The notes: generated from the sequence alone by a model not told the origin. A stretch of DNA of 64,000 bases from Luteococcus japonicus (GCF_003752415.1 NZ_RKHG01000001.1:2604001-2668000); one strand, 5' to 3'. Counted from the stretch's first letter, positions 24,573 through 36,175 are shown. A program made the numbers and translations.

Positions 24573-25355
24573 TCAGGCCAGGCAGAGGGCCAGGGCTACC
24601 AGGCTCATCAGTACTTCCAGCATTCCCACCTGGCCGGGGCGGATGGTGCGGCCACGCCGCGGACCGAACCATGGCAGGGCCCAGGCGCGGGCGGCGCCCA
24701 CGAGGAAGAAGGCGGCCCAGCCCCAGCCGGCGACCCCCTGCTGCCGAGCGGCCACGCTGATCACCGCCCAGACCAGGTGCCACAGGACGGAGGCCAGCAC
24801 CCACCCGGGCTTGTTGCGCTCCCGGATCAAGGTCTTGACGACGAAGACGGTGCCGAAGAAGTAGCCGAACAGGGCCGGAGCGAGCCAGGACGTGCGGTCA
24901 GGGCCGGCGTCGATGAGCTCCTGGGGGGTGCGGAAGGGCAGGATCCACGCCAACAGGCAGGCGGCGAGGACGGTGCACAGGCCCGACCACAGGGAGCGTT
25001 CACGACGGTGGGCCGTCAGCCAGAGGGCCGCGCCCAGCAGGGGGATGTAGACAGGCACCCACCACAGCAGGGGCAGCCCGCCGAGGGCCAGGGTGGTCAC
25101 GCCCGCCAGGCCTGCGATGGCACCATGGGTGAGCAGCGGGGGCAGGAATGAGGCGCGGCGCGTGGGTGCTGCCTTGAGCCACAGGCCCGCCGCGTTGAAG
25201 CAGAAGTAGCCCACCAACCAGGTGACGGCCAGCGGCCAGGCCCAGCCGGGCAGACCCTCGCGGCCGCGGACCACCAGTCCCACGGCCAGCGGGACGACGA
25301 GCATCGCCCACGCCCCGTGTTGCTGCGGAATCCAGCCGCCCCTCTTGCTCGCCAT
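24573..25355 (-). CDS. YwiC-like family membrane protein
   Basis: 260 residues with seven to eight TM helices. WIPQQHGAWAMLVVPLAVGL at the N-terminus is the YwiC-like family signature, with further charged turns such as RRERSLWSG between helices. The family is often near nitrate/nitrite respiration or cytochrome genes, but biochemical function is unknown. The ATG at 25355 is preferred over a GTG two codons upstream. It is upstream of the apbE remnant on the same strand, so the two may once have been a unit. Confidence 0.8.
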   Translation of the reverse strand: MASKRGGWIPQQHGAWAMLVVPLAVGLVVRGREGLPGWAWPLAVTWLVGYFCFNAAGLWLKAAPTRRASFLPPLLTHGAIAGLAGVTTLALGGLPLLWWVPVYIPLLGAALWLTAHRRERSLWSGLCTVLAACLLAWILPFRTPQELIDAGPDRTSWLAPALFGYFFGTVFVVKTLIRERNKPGWVLASVLWHLVWAVISVAARQQGVAGWGWAAFFLVGAARAWALPWFGPRRGRTIRPGQVGMLEVLMSLVALALCLA

Positions 25356-25403
25356 GGCCACAGCTTAACCCCGGGATGCTCCGTACAAATGCTGTGGCTG
25401 GAG

Positions 25404-26459
25404 TCAGCGGACCTCGGTGCGGGTCAGCGTGTACTTCGGGTTCTGGTCGATCACCTTGGTGGTGCCCACCAGCTCGTTGAGGCGTGCCCGCCAGGGCAGG
25501 TGGGAGTTGTAGACGCACCACAGCTCGCCGCCCTTGCGCAGCACCCGCGAGGCCTCCGTGAACATCTCCAGTGCCGGCGTGGAGTCCTTGGTGTTGCCGA
25601 TGTGGAAGGGCGGGTTGGTGACGATGATGTCCAGCGAATTGTCCGCGAAATCCGTCAGGCCGTCACGCCACAGGACGTCCACCCGCACCTTGTTCGCGGC
25701 GGCCGTGAGCCTCGTCGCCTCCACTGCGGCCCACGAGACGTCGGAGGCCATGACATTGGCGGTGCGGAAGCGCTTGGCCAGCAGCGTGGCCAGGATGCCG
25801 TTGCCGCAACCCATGTCCAGGATCTGCAGTGCGCCGCCCTCGGTTGCCGCCGTCGAGGGGCCGCCACCCACCAGCTTGCCCACCTGGCCGAGCTTGTCCA
25901 CCATCACGCGGGTGCCAGCGTCGACCTTCGTCGTCGCGAACGTGTTGCCGTGCGCCCACAACTCGATGTCGAGGTCCGCGTGCTTCTTGCCACGCGGCCA
26001 GGTGGGATCGGCAGGGTACGGGAGGCGAGCGTGCAGGACGCGCGACTTCTGCCGTCCACGCGAGGCGTTGACGCTGCCGAAGTGGGCCTGCAGCACCTCG
26101 TTCATGCTCAGGGTCATGTGCTTGACGCGGCCACCTGCCACGAGGCGCACCTCGGGGTCCGCGTGGGTGGCAACCAGCTCGGCGTACTCGTCGAGGGCGC
26201 CAAGGCTCTTGGGCAGCCGCAACCAGACCAGGTCCACGCCGGTCAGGGCCTCGGACAGGTCCTTGACAAGCACTTCCGCGGGTACCAGCTCGCGTTCGCG
26301 GAGGTCGTCGCACCAGACGATGACCTCGTCGGCCACCTCACGGGCGCGCTCGACGAGCGCGGGGGCGTCCAGGAGCAGCACCTTGCGGGCGCGGGCCCCC
26401 TCGGCCACCTCCAGGGACTCGTCGGCAATCAGCAGGTCAACGGGATCGGTCTCAAGCAC
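25404..26459 (-). CDS. RsmC/RlmG-type rRNA (guanine-N2) methyltransferase
   Basis: 351 residues with the duplicated methyltransferase layout of RsmC/RlmG. The N-terminal half is degenerate; the C-terminal half carries SAM motif I (DMGCGNGILATLLA, about 213-226) and the catalytic VTNPPFHIG (about 279-287), the NPPF form used to methylate exocyclic N2 of guanine in rRNA. The GTG at 26459 follows GGGAGG by 8 nt; the much longer open frame upstream is antisense to the next gene and rejected. RsmC (16S G1207) and RlmG (23S G1835) cannot be told apart here. Confidence 0.85.
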   Translation of the reverse strand: MLETDPVDLLIADESLEVAEGARARKVLLLDAPALVERAREVADEVIVWCDDLRERELVPAEVLVKDLSEALTGVDLVWLRLPKSLGALDEYAELVATHADPEVRLVAGGRVKHMTLSMNEVLQAHFGSVNASRGRQKSRVLHARLPYPADPTWPRGKKHADLDIELWAHGNTFATTKVDAGTRVMVDKLGQVGKLVGGGPSTAATEGGALQILDMGCGNGILATLLAKRFRTANVMASDVSWAAVEATRLTAAANKVRVDVLWRDGLTDFADNSLDIIVTNPPFHIGNTKDSTPALEMFTEASRVLRKGGELWCVYNSHLPWRARLNELVGTTKVIDQNPKYTLTRTEVR

Positions 26460-26520
26460 GACTCCATCCTCCCAGCAGCGGGCCCGAAAGCTCGCATCCT
26501 GCGGGTCGGGACTCCCTCGG

Positions 26521-26598
26521 GCCCAAGACTGAGAGCCCAGGAGCAACCTTGCACGTTCCAATTTCCCCGACGGGTCGTGTGGGCTCTCAGTTTTGGGC
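26521..26598. repeat. Palindromic element, copy B
   Basis: GCCCAAGACTGAGAGCCCA (26521-26539) and TGGGCTCTCAGTTTTGGGC (26580-26598) are 19-bp inverted ends with one mismatch around 40 bp. It is related to the element at 14043-14118 and lies in the divergent gap between the methyltransferase and the PPDK regulator, so it is not a simple gene-end terminator. Confidence 0.75.
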
Positions 26599-26658
26599 GG
26601 ACCGGCTGGCAATACCCCGAATGGGGTCCTGACAACCGGGGGCTGTAGGTTGTGGGAC

Positions 26659-27549
26659 ATGGCAATGGAGCCGCTGCAGATCCACGTGATCGCCGACTCG
26701 ACGGGTGAGACGGCGGCCCGCCTGGCGCGTGCTGCCCAGGCCCAGTTCACCGAGACCTCCTTCACCATCGTCCGCCATCCGCGGATCAGCACGCCCGAGG
26801 CGCTGATCGCCGTCTTCGAGCAGCTGCGCGCCGCCGTCGAGGATGCCCCGCAGGCTCGACGTGTGGTGCTGTACACCCTTGTCAACGAGCACATGCGGGA
26901 GCTGGTGGCCACCGCCTGCGAGGAGCTGGGCGTGCCCAGCTCGGACATCCTGGGCGGGACGATCGACGCCTTTGAGGCCGCCACCGGTGCCGAGGCCGAC
27001 GAGGTGGTGCGTCGCCCCGTCGCCGTCGAGGCCGACTACTTCGAGCGGATCAGCGCCATGGAGTTCGCCGTCCGCAATGACGACGGTGCGATGCCCGCCG
27101 CCCTGCGCGAGTGCGACATCTGCTTGGTGGGGGCCTCTCGCTCCGGCAAGACGCCGCTGAGCATCTACCTGGGCTACTGCGGCTACAAGACCGTCAACGT
27201 CCCACTGGTTCCCGGCATCGCGCCTCCCCAGGAGCTGATGGGTCTGGAGCGCTGGCGGATCGTCGGGCTGACCATCGACGCGGAACGCCTGCTGCAGATC
27301 CGCAACCGCCGGGTGCGGGGTCTGGGTGGCTTCGGCACCAAGGACGGTTACGCGGACCTGGGCCGGATCTACGACGAGCTCGACGAGGTCGGGCGGGTCC
27401 AGCGACGCCTCGGCTGCCCCGTGATCGACACCACCGGTCTGGCGCTGGAGGAGGCGGCGGCCCGGGTCATCGACATCGTCGACGAGCGAGCGAAGAAGGC
27501 CGGCGCCCAGCTGCGTCGCCCCGCCGGAAGCCTGAAGATCAGGCCATAG
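26659..27549 (+). CDS. PPDK regulatory protein (kinase/pyrophosphorylase, DUF299)
   Basis: 296 residues. IHVIADSTGETAARLARAA at the N-terminus and the P-loop GASRSGKTPLSIYLG (about 156-170) define the PSRP/DUF299 family. It uses ADP to phosphorylate, and phosphate to pyrophosphorolyse, a Thr two residues before the catalytic His of pyruvate phosphate dikinase or PEP synthase, switching it off and on. The ppdK gene lies 98 bp downstream, as expected, but is truncated here. ATG at 26659; a second ATG two codons on is possible. Confidence 0.92.
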   Translation: MAMEPLQIHVIADSTGETAARLARAAQAQFTETSFTIVRHPRISTPEALIAVFEQLRAAVEDAPQARRVVLYTLVNEHMRELVATACEELGVPSSDILGGTIDAFEAATGAEADEVVRRPVAVEADYFERISAMEFAVRNDDGAMPAALRECDICLVGASRSGKTPLSIYLGYCGYKTVNVPLVPGIAPPQELMGLERWRIVGLTIDAERLLQIRNRRVRGLGGFGTKDGYADLGRIYDELDEVGRVQRRLGCPVIDTTGLALEEAAARVIDIVDERAKKAGAQLRRPAGSLKIRP

Positions 27550-27647
27550 ACCTCCCGTGGCCGCGGCCTCGGGCACAACTGAACAGCATGACCACATTCG
27601 TGGCCGCTGCGGCGGGAAACCATGAGGAACCAAAGGAGATTCCACAC

Positions 27648-29652
<2,005 letters not shown>

Positions 29653-29654
<2 letters not shown>

Positions 29655-30537
29655 GGACGCCATCGGAGAGGGCAAGGCGTCTGCCGCCCTCACGGAACTG
29701 GGAACCGCTGCTCCCGAGGGATCACAGCTGCTGCTCTCCGACGACGTCTATGGATCTGTCCCCAACGGGCTGAGTTCCTACACCCTGGGCGAAGTGGACA
29801 AGGACGGCAAGGACGCCACCATCACCGTGCAGACCAAGCAGGGAGACCTGGCCAGCGAGAACGTCATCCACCTGCGCCGCACCGGCAAGCAGATGGGGCT
29901 CTTCGACAAGTGGAGCATCCAGGGGATGGATCTTGGCAGCGTCCAGGTCCAGGTACCCAGCACCGCCAGCAGCATCGAGGTCAACGGCAAGAGCATCGAC
30001 GTCTCCCAGGAGGCAGGTGCCGGCCAGACCGTGCGGCTGCCCGCCTTCCCCGGCACCTACACCATCAAGCTGCCGGACCAGGGCAAGTACCTCACCGGCG
30101 CCAGCGTCGAACAGCCCATCTCCTGGTCCTCGGCCGGGGAGTCGGCCCAGCTGACCACCACCTACAACGAGGCCTTCCGGACCGACGTCGAGGCCCAGGT
30201 CAAGGCCAGGATCGACGAGTGCATCAAGCAGGCGACGAATGAGGTCCCCAGCGACTGCCCCTTCAGCTCGCCCCTCTACTACCCCGCCAGTAGCTACCGC
30301 AAGGTCGCGTGGAAGGTGGACAACTACCCGAAGATCACCGTGGGGGAGCCCGGCTACGAAGGCGGGGTCCAGATCAGCACGGAGCAGGATGGCAAGGCCT
30401 CGGTCGGCTATGAACACGACGAGGGCTTCCTGGAACCGGATTGGAAGGCTGGCCGGCAGGAGACCACCATCTCCCCCAGCGGGAGCGCAACGATCACCGG
30501 CGAGAAGCTGGACGCCGTGGAGGTGACGCTGTCATGA
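29653..30537 (+). pseudogene. 3' part of an actinobacterial envelope protein gene fused to ppdK
   Basis: 294 codons with good coding character but no proper 5' end: the frame begins at the ppdK junction with GTGGACGCC and has no ribosome site. The visible part has beta-rich domains (DGKDATITVQTKQGD, LFDKWSIQGMDLGSVQVQVP, LPAFPGTYTIKLPDQGKYL) and paired Cys (DECIKQ, SDCPFS) like the extracellular repeats of TcaA-type zinc-ribbon/TM proteins of actinobacteria. The N-terminal zinc ribbon and TM helix expected for that type are absent. It overlaps the following lipoprotein gene by 4 bp, so the 3' gene order is original. Confidence 0.6.
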
Positions 30538-31169
30538 CCCGCACCACTCGTGCCGCCGTCGCGCTGCTCGCCCTTGCCCTGCCCGTGGGGTTCGCGGGCT
30601 GCTCGGAGGACTCCAAGTCCTTCGAACGGGCCGTCCCCGCACCGGCCACCTCGGCCTCCTCCTCGGCGCCCGCGGCAGCTTCGACGGCTCCGTCGGCGCA
30701 GACCAGGCCCACCTCGGACCAGACCGGTGCCAGTGCGCCCCGGGTGACAACGGTCGCCCCGCAGGCGCCGGCGCCCGTGACGGTGACGGTCCAGGCATCA
30801 TCAGGTTCCGGGACAGGAGACCAGGGAAGCGAGGGGGCCGACAACGGGACCTGGTACCGGAGTTCCAGTGGCCTCTACCGCTCCCGCCAGAAGATCTGCG
30901 TGCAGCTGGAGGAGACCTGGCAGGCCGCGGTCAGTGCCCGCAAGAAGGCCGCCTCCGTCAAGGCGCATGACGACGCGATCCGGGCGGGTTGTGACCCGGC
31001 CGTGTGGACCCCGAACGGCGTCGAGCACCGCACGGTCTACGAGTCCCACTACGACAAGGAGTCCTGCTCGTCGAGCGAGGCGGGCACCGTGGCGGTCTTC
31101 GACGACACCTATGCGGTGTGCACCCAGCAGGTGGAGGACGTCTGGACCTGGGAGGTCGCCGAGAGCTGA
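30534..31169 (+). CDS. Putative lipoprotein
   Basis: 211 residues. The N-terminus is a lipoprotein signal (RTTRAAVALLALALPVGFAGC, lipobox VGFAGC with Cys23), followed by about 80 Ser/Ala/Pro/Thr-rich residues and a small domain with four to five Cys (KICVQL, AGCDPAVW, KESCSSS, AVCTQQ), probably disulfide-bonded outside the cell. Start overlaps the stop of the fragment upstream (ATGA), pointing to a shared operon before the junction event. No family is recognised. Confidence 0.75.
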   Translation: MTRTTRAAVALLALALPVGFAGCSEDSKSFERAVPAPATSASSSAPAAASTAPSAQTRPTSDQTGASAPRVTTVAPQAPAPVTVTVQASSGSGTGDQGSEGADNGTWYRSSSGLYRSRQKICVQLEETWQAAVSARKKAASVKAHDDAIRAGCDPAVWTPNGVEHRTVYESHYDKESCSSSEAGTVAVFDDTYAVCTQQVEDVWTWEVAES

Positions 31170-31190
31170 TCCTCGTCCGCAGACCGCAAG

Positions 31191-31221
31191 AGGGGCCGAC
31201 GCCCCCACGACGTCGGCCCTT
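31191..31221 (+). terminator. Hairpin terminator after lipoprotein gene
   Basis: GGGCCGACG (31193-31201) pairs with CGTCGGCCC (31211-31219), extended by two weaker pairs. It lies 20 bp past the lipoprotein stop and before the convergent GT2-GtrA gene, so it may act both ways. Confidence 0.75.
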
Positions 31222-31253
31222 CCGGTCTGTGTGTGCCCGCTGCCCCCCTCGGC

Positions 31254-32516
31254 TCAGCCGCGCGGGGTGTCGTGGTGCATCAGGCGACGCAGGACCACGA
31301 AGCGGAAGGCGGTGGCGACGGCACTCGCCGCGGCCAGCACGATGACCTCCATCGCCTTGCCGCCGGGGCGCCCGCCCGCGTGCAGCAGCCACAGCGAACC
31401 CGAGGTCAGGCCCGTCGCCACGCCAAAGGCCAGCAGGCCGCCGACATGGTCACGCAGCACCCCCTTGCGGCTGGTGACACCGAAGGTCAGGCGACGGTTC
31501 ACCGCGGTGTTGGCGACGGCGGTGACCAGGTTCGCCACCAGGTTGGAGGCCTGCGGGCCCAGGCCCAACCGCAGCAGCAGGTAGAGGCCGAAGTAGGCAC
31601 CCGTCGAGGCGGCGCCCACGGCGGCGAAGCGGACCATCTGCCCGAACAGGGCATTGGTCCCGGCCGGGGCGGCCGGACGGTGCAGCGCCTGGCGCACCTC
31701 GCGCAGCGGGATGGCGCCGGTGGTCAGCCCGCGCATCAGGCGGGCCACACCCTTGAGGTCCTCGGTCGCGGTGCTGACGATGTGGACCGTGGTGCCCGGG
31801 TCATCGGTCCAGTCCACCGGCACCTCGTGGGTGCGCAGCCCGGCGCGTTGGGCCAGGACCAGCATCTCCGTGTCGAAGAACCAGTTGTTGTCCTCCACCA
31901 AGGGCAGCAGCTCCTGCGCCACGTCGCGACGGATCGCCTTGAATCCACACTGGGCGTCGGAGAAGCTCGCCCGCAGGCTGGTGCGCAGGATCAGGTTGTA
32001 GGAGCGGCTGATGAACTCGCGTTTGGGGCCCCGCACGACGTGGGCACCCGACGCCAGGCGGGAGCCGATGGCCAGGTCCGAATGGCCGCTGACCAGCGGG
32101 GAGACCAGGGGCAGCAGGGCCCGCAGGTCCGTCGAGAGGTCCACGTCCATGTAGGCCAGGATGTCCGCGGTGCTGGCCAGCCAGACCTGGCGCAGCGCCC
32201 GGCCGCGGCCCTTCTGGTCCAGGTGGACGGCGTGCACGTGGGGCAGCTGGCGGGTCAGCCGGGTGGCGATGGCCCAGGTCTCGTCGACCGACGCATTGTC
32301 CGCGATGGTGATCTGCCAGGCGTGCGGGAAGTCGCTGGTGAGGTAGTGGTGCAGCCGGCGGATGGAGCGCTCGAGGTCCTGGGCCTCGTTGTAGACGGGG
32401 ATCACCACGTCGACGGTGGCGGTGTGGGCCAGGTTGCTGGTGCCGACGGCCTCGGCGGTGCCCAGGATGGCGTCGGTGTCGTCGAGCACGGTGGTCTTCT
32501 CGGGAGCGATGGTCAT
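31254..32516 (-). CDS. GT2 glycosyltransferase fused to a GtrA-like membrane domain
   Basis: 420 residues. Residues 35-270 are a dolichyl/polyprenyl-phosphate sugar synthase-type GT2 domain (VDVVIPVYNEAQDLERSI, ADNASVDETW, YMDVDLSTDLRALLPLV as the metal motif, IGSRLASGAHVVRGPKREF, QCGFKAIRR). Residues about 290-415 are a GtrA domain of four TM helices (MVRFAAVGAASTGAYFGLYL onward). The enzyme should make a polyprenyl-phosphate sugar; GtrA may help flip it. The gene lies downstream of a GT39-type glycosyltransferase that could use that lipid sugar outside. Confidence 0.88.
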   Translation of the reverse strand: MTIAPEKTTVLDDTDAILGTAEAVGTSNLAHTATVDVVIPVYNEAQDLERSIRRLHHYLTSDFPHAWQITIADNASVDETWAIATRLTRQLPHVHAVHLDQKGRGRALRQVWLASTADILAYMDVDLSTDLRALLPLVSPLVSGHSDLAIGSRLASGAHVVRGPKREFISRSYNLILRTSLRASFSDAQCGFKAIRRDVAQELLPLVEDNNWFFDTEMLVLAQRAGLRTHEVPVDWTDDPGTTVHIVSTATEDLKGVARLMRGLTTGAIPLREVRQALHRPAAPAGTNALFGQMVRFAAVGAASTGAYFGLYLLLRLGLGPQASNLVANLVTAVANTAVNRRLTFGVTSRKGVLRDHVGGLLAFGVATGLTSGSLWLLHAGGRPGGKAMEVIVLAAASAVATAFRFVVLRRLMHHDTPRG

Positions 32517-32784
32517 GGTCTGTCGCCTTCACTGGTGGGAGGTGGTGGGCGTCTGCCCTTGATGAGGACCACATTTGTGTTCTGCCTTGTGGTGGCCCTG
32601 TTTCGTGCCTGTGGTGAGGCTGTGGGATCTGGAGCGCGAGGGGCGGCCCGCCCTCTGGCGCGAGCGGGCGCCGTCATGTGCCCAGACGCTCGGGTTCCTG
32701 CGGTCCGCGTGCGTTGCAACACGAGCGGATCACCAGGAACCACGCGGCTGTCGGGAACCCGAGCGGATCGTGGGGGCGCGCGGG
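32517..32784. other. 268-bp gap between two glycosyltransferase genes
   Basis: No convincing gene on either strand. The sequence is somewhat less GC-rich at 32560-32620 (on the minus strand, a plausible promoter area for the GT2-GtrA gene) and contains imperfect GC-rich inverted repeats around 32630-32675 that could terminate the upstream gene. GAGCGGATC occurs twice (about 32723 and 32760). Confidence 0.4.
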
Positions 32785-34770
32785 TCAGCTGGCCGTCAGG
32801 TCGTAGACGGTGGTGCCGTCGACGGTCTGGGCCGTGAAGTTCTCCGCAACCCAGGCGACAATCTCGCTGGCGTCGGAGGCGCCGCTGGAGGCCTGCCCGG
32901 GCATCCCGGTGGATCCGGAAGCGATGAACCAGTGCACCTGACCGGCCGCGACCATCGCCGTGAACTGCGCCAGCGTGGGAGCCGGGTCCGTCCCGTTGAA
33001 GCCGCCCAGGGCGATCACGGGGGACTCGGTGGCCAGCTGGTAGCTCGCAGCATTCTGGGCGCCGGTGGTGGCCGCCACCCAGGTGTAGGAATCGGAGTCC
33101 TGGGTGAGCAGGGCCTTCAGCTCGTCGCTGACCGTGGCTCCGCCCAAGAGCCCGCCCATGCCACCGGCCTGGCCGCCCGCGCCGCCAGGTGGGGGTCCAC
33201 CCATGCCGCCGCGGCCCCCGCCGCCACCGCCACCGCCCATGCCGCCGCTGACCGGGCCCGCGGTCACGATGGAACCGGTATGGGCGGTCTGCGCCGTGTT
33301 GATCGAGTAGCTGGTGGGTCCGGCCAGCGCGGCGACGACGGCCAGCACCAGACTGACCCGGGCCACCTCATCGGGCAGCAGGTCTGCGAAGAGCAGGCCG
33401 AGCGCGGCGACGGTGGCACCGACGGCGATGAAGCCACCGAAGGAGGTCCAGGCACCGCCGGCGCGCATCAGCAGCCGGACCGCCCAGACACCCGTCGCGC
33501 TGACGGCCAACGCCAGCCCGATGCGGGCCGCCAGCAGCTCGCGCCGCTGCCACAGCACCGCGGCGCCCACGGCCACGGCACCGGCGATCCCGGGAGCGAG
33601 GGCGACGACGTAGTAGTCGTGGTAGATGCCGGACATCGAGCTGAAGACCGCCGCGGTGACCACCAGCCAGCCCAGCCAGACCACCAGGCCAGCATTCGCC
33701 TGGGTGGCAGGGGTGGCGTTGAAACCGTCGGGGGAGGTGCGCGGGTTGAGATTGGCCCAGGCACGGCGCCCCAGGACGGCGCAGGCGAAGGCACCCAGCA
33801 CCAGGGCCGCCGGCACCAGCCAGCTGATCATGCCGCCGGAGACGGACTGGAAGATGCGGAGGACTCCGACGCCGGAGCTGGAGCCGCCATTGCCCAGCCC
33901 ACCGGTCTCCTCCCCGGTGATCCGGCCCAGACCGTTGTAGCCGAAGGCCAGTTCCAGCAGCGAGTTCTTCTGCGAGCCGCCCATGTAGGGCCGCCAGGAC
34001 TCGGGCACCAGCTCGAAGAGGGCGACATACCAGCCGAAGCTCGCCACCATCGCCCCCAGCGCGGCGAACAGGTCAACCACCTTGCGCTTCCAGGTGGTCG
34101 GGGCCGCGACGGCATAGGCGACGACGAAGGCCGGCAGCACCAGGAAGGCCTGGAGCATCTTGGTCAGGAAGCCCAGCCCGATCATCACGCCCGCGAGCGC
34201 CAGGTGCTTGCGGGAGGCGGTCTGGGTGGCGCGCACCACGAACCAGGCGGCCGCCACCTCGAGGAAGACCAGCAGCGCGTCGGGATTGTTGAAGCGGAAC
34301 ATCAGCGTCGCGGCGGGGGTCAGTGCCAGGGTCGCGGCGCCACCCAGTGCGGCCCAGTGGGCCAGGTTGCTGTGGGCCAAGGAGCCGTCGGCGCGCCCGG
34401 CCAGGCTGCGTCGCACAGTGGCGTACAGCACCGCCACCGACGCAACGCCCAGCAGGGCCTCCGGCACCAGGATGCTCCACGAGCTCAGCCCGAAGATGCG
34501 CACCGACAGGCCCATCAGCCACAACGCAGCCGGGGGCTTGTCGACGGTGATGGCACTGCCTGCGTCGAGGGAGCCGAAGAACCACGCCTTCCAGGACTCT
34601 CCACCGGCCTGTGCCGCGGCCGAGTAGAAGGAGTTGGCATAGCCGGAGGCGCTCAGGCCGACGAGGTAGAGCGCGGTCGTGGCCACCAGGAGCAGCGCCA
34701 GACTGAGGCGGTGCCACGACGGGCGGCCCGGTGGGGCCGAGGAGGTGCGAGGAGAGCTGGTGAGCAACAT
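32785..34770 (-). CDS. GT39/ArnT-like membrane glycosyltransferase
   Basis: 661 residues. About twelve TM helices fill residues 25-470. The first extracytoplasmic loop has SFYSAAAQAGGESWKAWFFG and ITVDKPPAALWLMGLSVRIF, with the acidic residue and DKPP turn typical of the GT39 (PMT/ArnT/4-amino-arabinose) superfamily, which uses polyprenyl-phosphate sugars outside the membrane. A Gly/Met-rich stretch (about 505-545) links to a soluble C-terminal domain of about 115 residues (SYTWVAATTGAQNAASYQLA, PVIALGGFNGTDP), a common actinobacterial arrangement. The GT2-GtrA enzyme downstream may supply the lipid-linked sugar. Confidence 0.85.
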   Translation of the reverse strand: MLLTSSPRTSSAPPGRPSWHRLSLALLLVATTALYLVGLSASGYANSFYSAAAQAGGESWKAWFFGSLDAGSAITVDKPPAALWLMGLSVRIFGLSSWSILVPEALLGVASVAVLYATVRRSLAGRADGSLAHSNLAHWAALGGAATLALTPAATLMFRFNNPDALLVFLEVAAAWFVVRATQTASRKHLALAGVMIGLGFLTKMLQAFLVLPAFVVAYAVAAPTTWKRKVVDLFAALGAMVASFGWYVALFELVPESWRPYMGGSQKNSLLELAFGYNGLGRITGEETGGLGNGGSSSGVGVLRIFQSVSGGMISWLVPAALVLGAFACAVLGRRAWANLNPRTSPDGFNATPATQANAGLVVWLGWLVVTAAVFSSMSGIYHDYYVVALAPGIAGAVAVGAAVLWQRRELLAARIGLALAVSATGVWAVRLLMRAGGAWTSFGGFIAVGATVAALGLLFADLLPDEVARVSLVLAVVAALAGPTSYSINTAQTAHTGSIVTAGPVSGGMGGGGGGGGRGGMGGPPPGGAGGQAGGMGGLLGGATVSDELKALLTQDSDSYTWVAATTGAQNAASYQLATESPVIALGGFNGTDPAPTLAQFTAMVAAGQVHWFIASGSTGMPGQASSGASDASEIVAWVAENFTAQTVDGTTVYDLTAS

Positions 34771-34865
34771 GCTGACCAGTCAAGGACCGGGCTCTGTGGC
34801 ACCTGTGTGGCGCGGCTGTGTCCTGCCTGTGCAGACCAGCGGCAGTGCGGCACTAGGCTGGCCCA

Positions 34866-36167
34866 GTGACTGACAAGGGACCGATCCCGCAGGGATCACA
34901 CGCAGCCGGCCAACCGGATGCGGCCCCTCGTCCACGCAGGGCATTCATCGAGTCCGAACCGAACCAGACTACCGAGCCCATGCGCCATGACGCCTACCGG
35001 CGGCCATCGTCCGAGGCGGAAGTGCCCGCGCACCGTGGCCCCGAGGAACTGGCCGCCACCGCCCGTCGCCGTGCTCTTGACGAGGAGGCCGTCACCCCGA
35101 AGGAAGGCCCGGCCAGTGCCAGTGCCGGTGCCGTCGACCACATCGACGACCCCGCACCCCGACGTCATTGGCCCCTGTTGGTGGCCGCTCCGCTGGTGCT
35201 GGCCCTGGCCGGCGGCGGCTGGTGGCTGGGCCGCGGCGGATCCGGCGCCCAGCCGGCCCCCGCGGCCAGTGCCTCCACCCCCGCGTCCACACCCACCGTC
35301 CAGCCCTCGCAGGCGAACACCCAGGGGCTGTCCATCGAGGCGCCCGGCAGGGGAACCGTCGCCAGCATCAAACAGCGGCTGGTCAAGGAGGGCTTCCGGT
35401 GCGAGTCCGAGGGGCAACCCGGCATGGACTCCTGGGTGTGCACCCACTACACCAAGGACCCGGCGATGATGGCCTACATCGGAGGGGCCACCGGCAAGCG
35501 GTTGGGACGCGTCGCGCTCAGCGTGCAGGACGGCCCCGGAGGCAAGGATCCCGGCGCGCTGGGCCTACAGGAATGGATGGCCTCGCAGTTCATCGGGGAC
35601 CAGGCCCGCAGCAAGCGGGTGCTGGCCAAGACCCGCACCGGCACCGAGGACAAGTACGCCGAGACCACCGACGGTCCGATCAATGCCCGCGGCAGCTCCG
35701 ACGGGTCCCTCGTGCTCTTCGTGGAAGGGTGGGTGCCCAACCGGGCCCAGTCCGAACGGCTGCTGCCGGGCAAGCCACTGGATCAGGAACTCAAGGCCCG
35801 CGGTTATGAGTGCACCGACGGCGACGAGGTGAAGTGCCAGCGCACCGCGGCCGACTTCCGCTACACGCTCGACTACCGCGTCGAGGAGATGCAGGTCACC
35901 TATCTGAAGCTGCGCACCGAGGCCACCGGCCAGAAGCCCGTCGTCGGTGCGGCCGCCGCGGAGGTCCAGGCCGTCACCTCCCTCTTCCAGCAGGGGCCCA
36001 AGATCCAGACCTGGCTGGGCAAGCACCGCAATGATGCCGCCGGCGCCACCGGCTTCCAGGACGGGCTGGCGCTCGACTGGTATCCGGGATCGGCGCAGAA
36101 GGGTGGGGCGGCCTCGGTCTTCTACCTGCGGGAGTCGTGCTGGACGGACACGGTGGAACCCTGCTGA
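34866..36167 (+). CDS. Hypothetical membrane-anchored extracytoplasmic protein
   Basis: 433 residues from a GTG. A disordered cytoplasmic N-terminus of 100 residues precedes one TM helix (102-121, WPLLVAAPLVLALAGGGWWL), an Ala/Ser/Thr/Pro-rich linker and an external domain of about 290 residues with two similar Cys-pair regions (EGFRCESEGQ/DSWVCTHYT and RGYECTDGDE/VKCQRTAAD), suggesting an internal duplication, and two more Cys at the end (SCWTDTVEPC). I do not recognise the family. It is next to, but convergent with, the sensor kinase gene 9 bp away. Confidence 0.7.
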   Translation: MTDKGPIPQGSHAAGQPDAAPRPRRAFIESEPNQTTEPMRHDAYRRPSSEAEVPAHRGPEELAATARRRALDEEAVTPKEGPASASAGAVDHIDDPAPRRHWPLLVAAPLVLALAGGGWWLGRGGSGAQPAPAASASTPASTPTVQPSQANTQGLSIEAPGRGTVASIKQRLVKEGFRCESEGQPGMDSWVCTHYTKDPAMMAYIGGATGKRLGRVALSVQDGPGGKDPGALGLQEWMASQFIGDQARSKRVLAKTRTGTEDKYAETTDGPINARGSSDGSLVLFVEGWVPNRAQSERLLPGKPLDQELKARGYECTDGDEVKCQRTAADFRYTLDYRVEEMQVTYLKLRTEATGQKPVVGAAAAEVQAVTSLFQQGPKIQTWLGKHRNDAAGATGFQDGLALDWYPGSAQKGGAASVFYLRESCWTDTVEPC

Positions 36168-36175
36168 AGGAGCCG

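Noticed and set aside
29655-30242. In-frame continuation of ppdK as a true C-terminal domain
   Set aside because: The translation is low-complexity Arg/His/Gly/Gln and antiphase to the well-formed frame 29653-30537, so it is not a real domain.
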